DNA of 60,358 nt from Planctomycetaceae bacterium. Lineage in GTDB: Bacteria; Planctomycetota; Planctomycetia; Planctomycetales; Planctomycetaceae. Under the pieces are notes generated by a model. The model had not been told where the DNA came from. It did not search any database and saw only the letters and a list, made by a program, of their open reading frames with translations. Within the stretch, counting starts at the first letter, position 1. The number at the start of each line of letters is the position of its first letter. The translations under genes were made by a program, and so were the position numbers. This document shows, in pieces, positions 1 to 9,045 of this stretch. The DNA is taken from positions 1 through 60,358 of the forward strand of contig JAKFUF010000032.1 of the NCBI GenBank assembly GCA_021732845.1, read 5' to 3'.

Positions 1-2
1 TT

Positions 3-323
3 CTGGACCACAAATGGCGGCGGGGGGCACAGCGGGAATCGTATCATGCGAGCCAGCAACTGCTAGAGGGTGGCTCACCGGTGAACCAGTCCCGCGATGC
101 CGGCTACCTGTCGCCAACGGCGAAGAAGCAACTCGAACGGGTCGGACGTAAGCCCGAGCGCCCACCTGATCCCCTCCCCGGCGACGCCTACCGTCGGCGG
201 TTCGCCGCAGACGAGCCAGAGCAGTTGGACCAGGCGGACAAAACGGACCAGGCGGATCTCGGCGCCCACCGTCATGTTGATCTGGGAAATGAGGAGTCAA
301 CGGATGACCGTGAACGGCTTTGA
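3..323 (+). CDS. Possible 3' end of a CDS cut by the window edge
   Basis: An open frame runs from the left edge to a TGA at 321-323, with a possible internal GTG start at 81. The translation is hydrophilic and rich in Arg, Asp, Glu and Pro. I recognise no family. Residues near the end (LDQADKTDQADL) come from a short direct repeat in the DNA (about 229-255), which weakens the case for real coding. It could be the tail of an accessory gene or simply an open frame in GC-rich non-coding DNA. The sequence left of the window would decide. Confidence 0.22.
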   Translation: MDHKWRRGAQRESYHASQQLLEGGSPVNQSRDAGYLSPTAKKQLERVGRKPERPPDPLPGDAYRRRFAADEPEQLDQADKTDQADLGAHRHVDLGNEESTDDRERL

Positions 324-379
324 AATGCTGGAGCCAGCCACGGGTTGGGGAATGGAAGTTGACGGACAGCGAATCGCGC

Positions 380-578
380 CCACCATCACCCGCGTCCACC
401 ATCAAGCCGCGTCCACCATCAAGCCGCGTCCACCATCAAACCGCGTCCACCATCAAACCGCGTCCACCATCAAACCGCGTCCACCATCACCCGCGTCCAC
501 CATCACCCGCGTCCACCATCACCCGCGTCCACCATCACCCGCGTCCACCATCAAATCGCGTCCATCATCAAACCGCGC
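380..578 (+). repeat. Tandem array of 12 units of 16 or 17 bp
   Basis: Twelve head-to-tail units are visible. Seven are 17-mers (CCACCATCAAACCGCGT and variants with AAG or AAAT) and five are 16-mers (CCACCATCACCCGCGT). The order is one 16-mer, five 17-mers, four 16-mers, then two 17-mers; the last unit is degenerate. The alternation in length shifts the reading frame repeatedly, so the array is unlikely to encode a protein repeat. Confidence 0.9.
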
Positions 579-677
579 AACGCATCACGCGGCGGCAGGT
601 GTGGCACTGTCGGTTTGGGTGTGCGCCACCATTTCTGCCGGTCTACGAACAGGACGATTTGAAAGACGACGCCTGCT

Positions 678-690
678 GTCACGCAGTGAC
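678..690 (+). repeat. Short palindrome, GTCAC family (diverged copy)
   Basis: GTCAC-GCA-GTGAC forms a 5-bp stem and is followed by TGGGCTAC, which resembles the GTGACTCGNCTAC end of the copies at 827-845 and 40142-40160. Confidence 0.5.
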
Positions 691-826
691 TGGGCTACTT
701 TGGAGACGGCTTGCGCCGTGCGGCGGCTCTGGGTCACTTGTAGAATGGGCTTCCTTGCCCGTTCTTGGGCGATGTGGGCCGCTGGTTGACCCACGGCCGA
801 GGAAGGCCATGCTACGGCCACGCGTT

Positions 827-845
827 CGAGTCACCGAGTGACTCG
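827..845 (+). repeat. Palindromic repeat CGAGTCAC/GTGACTCG
   Basis: A perfect 8-bp inverted repeat with a 3-base loop (CGA). With its flanks it matches the reverse complement of the copy at 40142-40160 over about 26 bp with few mismatches, so it belongs to a dispersed family and is not a chance hairpin. Confidence 0.7.
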
Positions 846-972
846 GCTACTGCGTTGCAGGATCGCGCCAAGTTCCGCAAACTTGCCCGGACATTCGTTC
901 CCACGTCTTTACGCCGGGGGATCAAGCGGTTGTCGTCTCACACACCAAAGTGCCTGCTGAAAGAGCCCTCGG

Positions 973-1932
973 ATGTTGAAGATTGGCCTGGTCGGATGTG
1001 GTCAGATCGCGCGGCTGCATGTCCAGCGGACGCTGGCGGATGGTCGCGCCAAAATCGTGGCGTTGTGTGATCCGCTGCCCGAGGCGATGGCGCGGCTCAA
1101 TACGGAGTTTGACCTGGCGGCAGCGACATACGAAGCCCCCCAGGCACTTCTGCGGCATGCGGAACTCGACGCGGTCATTCTCTGCACCCCCACGCAGCAG
1201 CACTTCGAACAGGTGCAACTCGCGCAGGCACGGGGGCTGGCCGTCCTGTGTGAAAAGCCGCTGGCCGACAGCCGCGAGCGGATTGTGCAGCTCGTTTCCC
1301 ATTGTCAGACGGGGCCGCTGTTGTCCGTGGCTTACCAGCGGCGCTATTCCTCCCCGTTCCGCACCCTGCGGCGCGAGATTCAATCGGGACGGTGGGGAGC
1401 GGTGAAGTCGATCACGCTCACCAGCATGGAACGCTGGCAGCCAACGATTGGCGGCACCTGGCGCGACGATCCCAGCTTCAATCCCGGTGGTTTCTTGGGG
1501 GATGCCGGAAGCCACAAGATCGACATGCTGTTTTATCTGACGGGCCTCGAGCCTCAAGAAGTGTTTGCCTACAGCGAGACCCGGGGAAGCCACGTGGAGA
1601 TTGCCAGCACGGTGGTTGGCCGGCTGAGCGGCGGCGTGGCGCTGTCGATGACGTTCCTCGGCGACGCCCAGCATTTTCGCGAGGACTACCACATCCACTG
1701 CGCCGAGGCCGACCTGCTGATTCGTGACCAGACCGTGTGGATCGCGCGGAACAACATGGTCAAACCGCTGCTGCCGTTGGAGCCGGACGGAGACCCCAAC
1801 GCGGCGTTTCATGATATGCTGTTGCTGGGCAGCGAAAACACCGCGCCGGCCGCTTGTGCCCTGCCCGTATGGGATTTGACGCAGGGCATCTTGAAGTCCG
1901 CCCGGACAAGGTCGGTGGTCAACCTGCCGTGA
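973..1932 (+). CDS. Gfo/Idh/MocA family oxidoreductase
   Basis: A 319-residue NAD(P)-dependent dehydrogenase of the Gfo/Idh/MocA superfamily, which acts on sugars, inositols or related polyols; the substrate cannot be read from sequence. The N-terminal Rossmann fold starts MLKIGLVGCGQIARLH (GxGxxA at about residues 8-13). The family EKP motif is at residues 94-96 (LCEKPLA), with Lys95 the usual catalytic lysine. The C-terminal domain carries GGFLGDAGSHKID, matching the conserved block that holds the substrate-binding His. There is no signal peptide, so it is probably cytoplasmic. It stands alone on the plus strand. A second paralogue lies at 56302-57357. Confidence 0.88.
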   Translation: MLKIGLVGCGQIARLHVQRTLADGRAKIVALCDPLPEAMARLNTEFDLAAATYEAPQALLRHAELDAVILCTPTQQHFEQVQLAQARGLAVLCEKPLADSRERIVQLVSHCQTGPLLSVAYQRRYSSPFRTLRREIQSGRWGAVKSITLTSMERWQPTIGGTWRDDPSFNPGGFLGDAGSHKIDMLFYLTGLEPQEVFAYSETRGSHVEIASTVVGRLSGGVALSMTFLGDAQHFREDYHIHCAEADLLIRDQTVWIARNNMVKPLLPLEPDGDPNAAFHDMLLLGSENTAPAACALPVWDLTQGILKSARTRSVVNLP

Positions 1933-2104
1933 GACGCACATCGGAACTCGAACTTACGCCAGCTCTCCTGCGGCAGCTCGAATCATTCGATGGTGTTTAC
2001 CGTTGACGAGAATTGCATTTCTGAAACATGCTGGGGATTGGAACGCGTGATTGAAGTCATCACTTCCTGGCCCGTCCGAATGGACGTCATGTCCGGATGC
2101 GAAA

Positions 2105-3844
2105 ATGGAACCCCGCCGCGAACTGCCTCTCGCCAAAAAACTGACCTTTGGCTTGTTGACGACCGTACTGGTGTATGGCCTGTTGGAATTTGTCCTCTGG
2201 GGCTGTGGCGTCCGCACGATCGAGTCGGTTCGGGACCCGTTCGTCGGCTTTGAACCGGGCGTGCCTTTGTTTGTGCGGGACGGCGACAACTTCGTGACAA
2301 ACCCGCTACGAACGGCCAATTTCAACGTGCAGCAGTTCTCAGCCGTTAAAAAAGCTGGGACGATCAGAATCTTCTGTCTGGGTGGATCCACAACTTTCGG
2401 TCATCCGTACGACGCACGCGTGGCTTATCCGCACTGCCTTGCGACGCGGTTGTCTCATCTTGCGCCAGGAAAGCGCTTTGAAGTTGTGAATTGTGGCGGG
2501 GTCTCTTACGCCAGCTATCGGCTGGCGCTGCTGGCGGATGAACTCGTGGCCTATGAGCCCGACATCCTTGTGATTCACACTGGACACAATGAGTTCCTGG
2601 AGGACCGTACCTATGGGGAAATTCGTGACCGGCCACAATGGATCAATTCACTGGTTGGAATTGGAAGCAGGCTGCGCAGCGTGGCATTGCTGTCTCGTTG
2701 TCTTGAGCCAGCCAATCCTCAAACTCGTGTACCGGAACTGTCGGCGGATGTGAAGACGATCCTGGAGAGTTCCAATGGGCCGCAGTCCTACAGCCGCAAC
2801 GACAAACTGCACCAGCAGATCCTCCAGCACCTCGACTTCACTTTACGGCGGATGCAGGCCACCGCCAAACACGCCGGGGCCAAGGTCATCTTTGTGAGAC
2901 CTGCCTGTGATCTGCGCGGGATCAGTCCCTTCAAGTCCGAGTACGCGGTCCAAGTCACCGCCCAGCACGCTCATCAGGCTTTGCTCAAGCAAGCACACAT
3001 CGAGCAAGAGGCGGGGCGCGTCGAAACCGGGATGAAACTGCTGGCTGATGCAGTGCGACTGGATCCCCGTCATGCCGAGGGCCAGTGGCTCTACGGGCAC
3101 GCGCTGCTGGCCGCCGGGAAATTCCCAGAGGCCCGCGGTGCCTTCCTGTCGGCCCGCGACGAGGATGTGTGCCCATTGCGTGCCACATCCGACATCGAAG
3201 CCTTGGTTGAGAAGGTTGCTCGGGACACCGATTCAACGCTGGTGAATCTGACACGGCACCTGGAGTCGGCCTGTCAGGCCACATACGGACACCAGTGCCT
3301 GGGTCCAGAGTCGTTCCTTGACCATGTCCATCTTACTCCGGAACGACACGTCGAACTTGCGGTGCGCTTGTCCGAAGCCCTGCAGGGCATGAATGTCATT
3401 GACAACGGACAGCGTCTGGACGGACCAACAGAGCGCCGATGGCGGGAAGCGCTTGCCGCCGAGGTCCCGCCCGATGAGCAGGCACTGGCGCTCCACACGT
3501 TGTCAATGACTCTGGGGTGGACCGGGAAGAACGAAGAGGCACTGCGGCTTGCAGAGAGGGCGGTCGAACTCGCCCCGAAGGAAGCTCGAGTCCGCGCCGG
3601 CCTTGGAAGGTTGCTGCAGAAGCTTGGAGATCTGCCAACAGCCCTGCAGTCGTATCAGGCCGCGGTCGCCTTGGACGGCGAGAATGCACTGGCACTTTAC
3701 CGTTTGGGTTCACTGTTGCAGGACATGGGTCGGCACGCGGAAGGCCGCGCGATTCTCGAACGCGCCCTCAGATGCACTCCCAGCAATGCCCCCGAATCTT
3801 TTCGGATCGGTCTCATGGAACGACTCCGGCGGCCCAATCTCTGA
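2105..3844 (+). CDS. SGNH/GDSL hydrolase-like protein with TPR repeats
   Basis: About 579 residues from the ATG at 2105; an in-frame ATG at 2051 would add 18 residues but the conserved-looking part begins MEPRRELPLAKK. A membrane anchor follows (LTFGLLTTVLVYGLLEFVLW). The SGNH-like domain shows FCLGGSTTFG (block I, nucleophile Ser), a Gly in VVNCGGVSYASYR (block II), TGHNEF (block III Asn) and a late DHVHLT that fits the catalytic Asp-x-x-His. TPR-like helices sit between blocks III and V and again at the C-terminus (EEALRLAERAVELAPKEARV and the next two repeats). It is probably a membrane-anchored esterase or acyl-group hydrolase acting outside the cytoplasmic membrane. The substrate is unknown. 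Confidence 0.72.
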   Translation: MEPRRELPLAKKLTFGLLTTVLVYGLLEFVLWGCGVRTIESVRDPFVGFEPGVPLFVRDGDNFVTNPLRTANFNVQQFSAVKKAGTIRIFCLGGSTTFGHPYDARVAYPHCLATRLSHLAPGKRFEVVNCGGVSYASYRLALLADELVAYEPDILVIHTGHNEFLEDRTYGEIRDRPQWINSLVGIGSRLRSVALLSRCLEPANPQTRVPELSADVKTILESSNGPQSYSRNDKLHQQILQHLDFTLRRMQATAKHAGAKVIFVRPACDLRGISPFKSEYAVQVTAQHAHQALLKQAHIEQEAGRVETGMKLLADAVRLDPRHAEGQWLYGHALLAAGKFPEARGAFLSARDEDVCPLRATSDIEALVEKVARDTDSTLVNLTRHLESACQATYGHQCLGPESFLDHVHLTPERHVELAVRLSEALQGMNVIDNGQRLDGPTERRWREALAAEVPPDEQALALHTLSMTLGWTGKNEEALRLAERAVELAPKEARVRAGLGRLLQKLGDLPTALQSYQAAVALDGENALALYRLGSLLQDMGRHAEGRAILERALRCTPSNAPESFRIGLMERLRRPNL

Positions 3845-3920
3845 TCCCTTGGGGAGGGCTTCAATGTTGAACATGCGGCTGTCGCGGATCAGCGGCGGTT
3901 GGCCGACAAACCGACAAAGA

Positions 3921-5054
3921 TCAGGTGATCACCACCAGGTTGTCGCGGTGAACCACCTCGCCATAGCGCAAACCGCCGAGGATTTCGGCGAAGGCGTCGG
4001 TGCGTTTGCCCGCGATGCGGCGGGCGTCGTGAGAGTTGAAATTGGTCAGCCCGCGGGCGAATTCCCGGCCGTCGTGGTCGACGAGGGAGATCACCTCGCC
4101 CTTGAAGAATTCGCCATGCACCGCGGTGATGCCGATGGCCAGGAGCGACTTGCCCTGCCGTTCGACGGCACCTCGCGCTCCGGCGTCAACGGTGAAGCGG
4201 CCTTTGGGTTTGGACGAATAGCCGATCCAGCGTTTCCAGGCAGGGACCGTCTCTCCGCGGGCCATGAACAGGGTTCCGACTGTTTCTCCAGCGAAAATCT
4301 GGGCCAGCACGTGCGGGTTCTGGCCGCTGGCGATGATCACATTCTGGCCGACGGCGGTGGCGGTGCGGGCAGCGTCGAGCTTGGTCTGCATCCCACCTGT
4401 GCCACGGGCACTTTTGTCGGTCGTGGCCAGCTTGAGCAGCGATTCATCCCAGCTCTCCACCAGGGGAATGACCTTGCTGGCGGGATCCTTCGGGTCGCCG
4501 TCGAACAGGCCGTCGATCACCGAGAGAATGACCAGCAGCGGCGAGTCCAGCAGGTGGCTCACGAGCGCGGCGAGGCGGTCGTTGTCACCAAACTTGATCT
4601 CGTTGATGCTGACTGTGTCGTTCTCGTTGATGATCGGAATCGTGGGGTATTCGAACAGGGTCAGCAAGGTGTTGCGGACGTTGAGATACCGCGTCCGCTG
4701 GCGAAAGTCGTTGGCGGTCAGCAGCAACTGGGCGGCGTGCAGGCCCCGGCGGCGAAAGCAGTCGTCGTAGCGGCGGATGAGATGGGCCTGGCCGATGGAG
4801 GCCGCGGCCTGCAGGTGCGGCAGATCATCCGGCCGCTTGTCGAGCCCCAGCAGGCCGATCCCGGAACCGATGGCCCCGCTGGACACCAGCACCACCTTGC
4901 GGCCGGTTTCACGGACGGCCTGCAATTGAGACGCCAAAGATTCGAGCCGTGCCTCGTCCAGCGTGTCGTCCTCGCGGGAGAGCACGCTGGTGCCAACCTT
5001 CACGACCAGGGTTCTGGTGGCGGCGATGACCTTCTGGCGAACGGGATCGGACAT
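3921..5054 (-). CDS. proB: Glutamate 5-kinase
   Basis: A 377-residue enzyme that phosphorylates glutamate to gamma-glutamyl phosphate, the first step of proline synthesis, in the cytoplasm. The amino-acid-kinase domain opens with [11 protein letters not shown], followed by [18 protein letters not shown] and [10 protein letters not shown], all hallmark blocks. [17 protein letters not shown] is the conserved segment near the substrate site. The C-terminal ~90 residues ([20 protein letters not shown] onward) form a PUA domain, so this is the long ProB type, and length is typical. It is convergent with the SGNH/TPR gene. No proA is seen in the window. A 507-codon frame on the opposite strand is a shadow of this gene. 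Confidence 0.95.
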   Translation of the reverse strand: MSDPVRQKVIAATRTLVVKVGTSVLSREDDTLDEARLESLASQLQAVRETGRKVVLVSSGAIGSGIGLLGLDKRPDDLPHLQAAASIGQAHLIRRYDDCFRRRGLHAAQLLLTANDFRQRTRYLNVRNTLLTLFEYPTIPIINENDTVSINEIKFGDNDRLAALVSHLLDSPLLVILSVIDGLFDGDPKDPASKVIPLVESWDESLLKLATTDKSARGTGGMQTKLDAARTATAVGQNVIIASGQNPHVLAQIFAGETVGTLFMARGETVPAWKRWIGYSSKPKGRFTVDAGARGAVERQGKSLLAIGITAVHGEFFKGEVISLVDHDGREFARGLTNFNSHDARRIAGKRTDAFAEILGGLRYGEVVHRDNLVVIT

Positions 5055-5138
5055 GGGAGCAGGCGGGACTGACGCATGAAACTGGAACGGGGATGAGCCG
5101 ATTTCTCGCCCGGTAGAGTAACGCTGCCCCGCAAACGA

Positions 5139-5168
5139 CGAAAGGCGACTCTCGCGAGTCGCCTTTCG
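5139..5168 (-). terminator. Strong hairpin between the Cys-rich protein gene and proB
   Basis: CGAAAGGCGACTC (5139-5151) pairs perfectly with 5156-5168 around the 4-base loop TCGC, giving a 13-bp stem. It lies downstream of the minus-strand gene ending at 5332 and upstream of proB, which fits a terminator that insulates proB. Only a weak T-rich tail follows. Confidence 0.6.
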
Positions 5169-5331
5169 TTTCCATGTGTTGTCACCGGCGGCCGTCTCAC
5201 TGGTAAGTTCTGCTCGCTGCAGAACCCCTGGCGCGGATGGGTGGCCTGCGCCACGTTCCTCATCCGCTGTCGGGGTTCCTCGCTCACTGGTTCCAGAGCA
5301 CGGCGGCCGAACCAGACGAACCCCCAGTCAC

Positions 5332-6660
5332 TCAGTTGCAGGACGATCCACAGACACCGTTGCACTTGGGCTGGCAAGTGATCCGGGGAACGCAGCGGGT
5401 CTTGGTCACTTCGACCTGCCGGGGCACGCAGTGCACCTTGGTCTTGCAGGTGGTGTACTGCTCGACGCGGGCGACCTGGTAGGGAACCTTGCGGGTCACG
5501 ACTTCCTGAACCATCGAGCAGGTCGTGTACGGGACCTTGCGGGTCACGCATTCCTGCACCATCTGGCAGGTCGTGTACGGCACCTTGCGGGTGACGCATT
5601 CACGAACCATCGTGCAGGTGGTGTAGGGGACGCGTTTGGTCACGCATTCCCGAACCATCGTGCAGGTGGTGTGCGGCACGCGGCGGGTCACGCATTCTTC
5701 AACCATGCGGCAGGTCGTGTAGGGAATCCGCTTCGTGACACAGACTGGTTCGCGGTGGCAAACCGTGTAGGGAACCTGGCACTGCTTGACTTCCTGCACA
5801 TAGCGGGTGCAGCACACCGTCCGCTGTTCGGTGCGGGGGCACCAGACGCGCTTGCAGACGGTGGTCGGGGGGCACTGAACCTGTTCCTGACGGCAGCAGC
5901 CGGGAACATACCGGCAGCAGCAGGAGCAGGCATCCCAGCACCAGGTGCCGGGGTCTTGAACGCAGCGGGTGCAAACCGGACCGGGAATCGTCTCGGTCGT
6001 CGTCTTCCATTCACCGCAGCAAACGTCAATCGTCTTCGTTTCCGTAATCGGACGGCAGGTCGTGTAGCACACGTCCTTGTAGCAAGTCTCGTTGCGAACC
6101 TTGTATTCCGTGCAGCAGACGTCACGGTGGTGCGTCTCATACACGGGTTTGCACACGCGGCAGCAAACGTCGTGATAGCAGGTGTTGTACACCGGGCGGC
6201 AAATGTTGCAGCAAACTTCGCGATAGCAGGTGTTGTACACCGGCCGGCAAATGTTGCAGCAGACTTCGCGATAGCAGGTGGTATAGACTGGGCGGCAAAC
6301 GTTGCAGGTCACTTCGCGGTAGCAGGTGGTGTAGACCGGCTTGCAAACCGTGAAGCATTCGTCGCGGTAGCAGGTGTCGTAGACGGTGCGGCAGCAGGTC
6401 ACGGGAATCGATTCCGTAACGTGATCGTAGACGGTCTTGCAGGCGGTGTAGCACTGCTTTTCCCAGACGATGCGCGGCCGGAATTTCGGCACGCAGCAGC
6501 GGGTCTGGGCCTGGCAGTAGTCCGAAGCGTCGGAGCAGGCGGATGTTGAACACGAGTTGTAGCTGGCTGCGCCGCAATAACCCGCGTGGGCGGATCCTGC
6601 GTTCGCGGCTGCCATCAGCACGACGGCCATGAGCGGGATTAAGTGACGAGCAGACATCAT
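5332..6660 (-). CDS. Cys-rich repeat protein, planctomycete wall (YTV) type
   Basis: About 442 residues from the ATG at 6660, chosen because AGGAAACAC lies directly upstream and a signal peptide follows (MMSARHLIPLMAVVLMAAAN, cleavage near AHA). The mature protein is extremely Cys-rich. Two families of 16-residue repeats are visible. The first half has VYTTCYREVCCNICRP-like units; the second half has at least six RKVPYTTCxMVxECVT-like units. A Cys-rich linker (WCWDACSCCCRYVPGCC) lies between. I recall a planctomycete family called YTV for its repeated tyrosine-threonine-valine-type motif, reported in proteinaceous cell-wall fractions. By that analogy it is an exported structural protein cross-linked by disulfides. 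The repeats are also visible at DNA level. Confidence 0.82.
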   Translation of the reverse strand: MMSARHLIPLMAVVLMAAANAGSAHAGYCGAASYNSCSTSACSDASDYCQAQTRCCVPKFRPRIVWEKQCYTACKTVYDHVTESIPVTCCRTVYDTCYRDECFTVCKPVYTTCYREVTCNVCRPVYTTCYREVCCNICRPVYNTCYREVCCNICRPVYNTCYHDVCCRVCKPVYETHHRDVCCTEYKVRNETCYKDVCYTTCRPITETKTIDVCCGEWKTTTETIPGPVCTRCVQDPGTWCWDACSCCCRYVPGCCRQEQVQCPPTTVCKRVWCPRTEQRTVCCTRYVQEVKQCQVPYTVCHREPVCVTKRIPYTTCRMVEECVTRRVPHTTCTMVRECVTKRVPYTTCTMVRECVTRKVPYTTCQMVQECVTRKVPYTTCSMVQEVVTRKVPYQVARVEQYTTCKTKVHCVPRQVEVTKTRCVPRITCQPKCNGVCGSSCN

Positions 6661-6923
6661 GTGTTTCCTGTGGCAGGCGTTTCGTCCGAGTGAGAATTGT
6701 CCAGTGGGGTTCGCCTTCCGTGACAACCTCTAAAATCGACCTGCGCTGTCACCCCGCTTTACTTATTCGTGTCATTTTACGCCTTCACCCCAAGCTAACT
6801 GTCCGGAATAGTTTCAACAGCCGCCCAGGTCGAATTCCAAAACGCTCATTCTCCAATCGAATTCGTTCTGCTACAGGTAGGCTGAACCATCCCGATTCTG
6901 CCTCAAGGCCCTCGTCCATACGC

Positions 6924-7937
6924 ATGCCATTGCCCGTCACCGGATTTGCTGAAGAACTGTTGGCGTGGGGACCAGAAGTCGCGCGGCCGCCGGCGACACT
7001 CGACGAGGCCAATGCCTACTGCCGCCACCTGGCGACATCGCATTACGAGAACTTTCCGGTCACCAGTTGGATCTTGCCGCGGCGGCTGCATCAGCCGTTC
7101 TTCAACATTTATGCCTATTGCCGCTGGTCAGACGACCTGTCGGATGAGGTCCAGGACACGGCCCGCTCTCTGGAACTTCTGGCCTGGTGGCGGCAGCAGC
7201 TTCACGACTGCTACGCGGGTCGCGCGTGGCACCCCGTGTTTGTCGCTCTGATGCCCACCATCCACGAGTTTCAGATCCCGATTGACCCCTTCGAGGACCT
7301 GCTGTCGGCGTTCGTGCAGGATCAAAAGGTCCAAGAATACGAGACTTTTGAACAGCTTCTGGACTACTGCCGCCGCAGTGCCAACCCTGTTGGACGGCTG
7401 GTCCTGTACCTGTGCGGCAAATGCCGTCCAGAGCATTTTCGCTGGTCAGACTCGATCTGCACTGGCCTGCAACTGACAAATTTCTGGCAGGACGTGAGCC
7501 GCGACCTGAACATCCCCAGAATTTACCTGCCGCGGGAAGATCGTGCGCGGTTCGGCTATCGCGACGAGGACTTGCAGCAACGGGTCACGAACCCGGCGTT
7601 TCTGGAATTGATGAAATTCCAGGTGGAGCGGGCCCGCCCTTACCTGCGTCCATGGCGTGCGACCACGGGGGCGGATGGAACCCCGACCATGGCCGATGGA
7701 GTCTCTGCCGAGGCTCAGGACTCAGTTCGGAGCATCCCGTTTCGCCTGCAGGTGGTCATCGAGCTGTTCGCCCGCGGCGGCCTGCGGATCCTCGACAAGA
7801 TCGAGGCGATTGACTATTGCGTCTGGGATCAGCGACCGGTCTTGAAAAAGGCGGACTTTGCCGGGCTCATAATCGGCGTGCTGTGGCACGCCGCCAGCCG
7901 GCCGTTTCGCTGGTCAGGCCGGAATCGCCTCAAATGA
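6924..7937 (+). CDS. hpnC: Squalene/presqualene synthase family, HpnC type
   Basis: A 337-residue trans-isoprenyl diphosphate synthase from the ATG at 6924; upstream in-frame codons overlap the 5' end of the opposite gene and look non-coding. The first Asp-rich motif is DDLSDE (about residues 70-75), preceded by the usual YAYCRWSD context. The second region, NFWQDVSRD (from about residue 187), supplies the other Mg-binding acidic residues, followed by RIYLPREDRARFGY. In the HpnCDE route HpnC turns presqualene diphosphate into hydroxysqualene. No hpnD, hpnE or squalene-hopene cyclase is visible here, so a classical single-enzyme squalene or phytoene synthase cannot be excluded. The 3' end overlaps the convergent gene by 24 bp. 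Confidence 0.8.
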   Translation: MPLPVTGFAEELLAWGPEVARPPATLDEANAYCRHLATSHYENFPVTSWILPRRLHQPFFNIYAYCRWSDDLSDEVQDTARSLELLAWWRQQLHDCYAGRAWHPVFVALMPTIHEFQIPIDPFEDLLSAFVQDQKVQEYETFEQLLDYCRRSANPVGRLVLYLCGKCRPEHFRWSDSICTGLQLTNFWQDVSRDLNIPRIYLPREDRARFGYRDEDLQQRVTNPAFLELMKFQVERARPYLRPWRATTGADGTPTMADGVSAEAQDSVRSIPFRLQVVIELFARGGLRILDKIEAIDYCVWDQRPVLKKADFAGLIIGVLWHAASRPFRWSGRNRLK

Positions 7938-8672
7938 AAGCTGATTGGCGTAACATCCTTGAATGGGCATGCAGAACTCGCTCGAGTTCTGCTTGCGGAG
8001 AACCGCATATAGCAGTGAGTTTTCCGAAAGCCGTCCCTCGCTCCGCAACTGCTGCACATCCTGCCGGGTTCGCAACTGAATGACGCGGGATGTGGCAAAT
8101 TCCGCGTAGACCATCACGAGCATCTCGTAGTGGTTGGCGTGCGCCAGGTCCCAAAACAGCGTCGGCTGCAGGTTGTAGAACCCGTTGTCGAGCCACCCGG
8201 TGAACGGACTGCCGTGCAGCATCAGCCCGCCCGGGGCAGTCAGATCGTGGGTCGTTTTGAAGAACTGCCCGATGTTAAACACGTGCTCCGCGGTGCCGGA
8301 GTTGATGACCAGATCGAACTGCCGACGCAATGGGATGGGCTGGTTCAGGTCGAACTTGTAGGTGCTGTGCGGCAGTCCCGGATCGTTGGATGCCAGGGAG
8401 GAATAGTCGGTGAACACGCGCAGGAACAACTCCGACAGTGCGTACAGCGACGGTTCGTCGTCATCCGCCGCGAGCCGGTCCAGTTCCAGCAGCAGCGATT
8501 TCCGCTGGTCCTTGTCCTCGACGAACTCGTAGATCGCCTGTCCCAACTGCGAAGCCGGCACGTCGCCATACCAGTTGTTTTTGCCCAGTTCGAGAATCTG
8601 CGGCCGTGGCGGCAACTGTCCCGTCTGCCGGAGCGCGGAAAACAGAGTGAATTCGACGTGGGTGATGGCCAT
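7914..8672 (-). CDS. SAM-dependent methyltransferase-like protein
   Basis: About 252 residues from the ATG at 8672 (MAITHVEF); a longer frame to 8834 lacks family-like sequence. QILELGKNNWYGDVP may stand for a diverged motif I. FDLVINSGTAEHVFNIGQFF and DLTAPGGLMLHGSPFTGW resemble motifs IV-V of class I methyltransferases, where the chain after the fourth strand reads N/D-SGTAEHV and then a PGG turn. The canonical GxGxG loop is not evident. It is probably cytoplasmic and the acceptor is unknown. The gene converges on hpnC with a 24-bp overlap at the 3' ends. Confidence 0.55.
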   Translation of the reverse strand: MAITHVEFTLFSALRQTGQLPPRPQILELGKNNWYGDVPASQLGQAIYEFVEDKDQRKSLLLELDRLAADDDEPSLYALSELFLRVFTDYSSLASNDPGLPHSTYKFDLNQPIPLRRQFDLVINSGTAEHVFNIGQFFKTTHDLTAPGGLMLHGSPFTGWLDNGFYNLQPTLFWDLAHANHYEMLVMVYAEFATSRVIQLRTRQDVQQLRSEGRLSENSLLYAVLRKQNSSEFCMPIQGCYANQLSFEAIPA

Positions 8673-9045
8673 GGCAGGGCAAACCAAAGGGAGAAGCGAC
8701 GGCGCGGCGGCTCTATCGGTTGTATCGGCCAGGCCGACTTTGCGGATTAAGCAAAATTTGAACTCGACCTGGCACTTGCACAACGACCACGACAGATTCA
8801 ACACGTTTCCACCGGGCGGAGTGTTTAACGCCACGGGCGTGCTGTTTCATTCATGGACAACATCCACTGATCGGTTCAAGGACGGATCGCCCTGGTACAA
8901 CAACGTGAATTCTTGAGTTCCCAGGGATGACCCACCTCAGGTGGATCATTTCATGCAAAGACGCAACAGTTGGCACAATCCGCGAATGCAAATTCCCGCA
9001 GGGCAGACTCTTCCCGGAAGTGGCTCGCTGACTCTGACCCGCGAA
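8673..9045. other. Intergenic gap between two minus-strand genes
   Basis: No gene is supported. A small inverted repeat, CCACCTCAGGTGG (8932-8944), lies about 100 bp past the stop of the gene at 9046-10350 and could help end its transcript. Confidence 0.45.

Larger units (their letters stand above)
324..972. other. Intergenic region with tandem array and palindromes
   Basis: No convincing gene is seen here. Overlapping open frames on both strands exist only because the tandem array at 380-578 is free of stops. The rest holds two copies of a GTCAC/GTGAC palindrome family (678-690 and 827-845). Confidence 0.6.

Noticed and set aside
97-789. 230-codon frame through the 16/17-bp array
   Set aside because: The open frame exists because the array lacks stops. 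The unit length changes within it, and the flanks are not protein-like.
3549-5072. 507-codon open frame on the plus strand
   Set aside because: It is antisense to proB, whose catalytic blocks and PUA domain are unmistakable. GC-rich codon bias leaves the opposite strand open.
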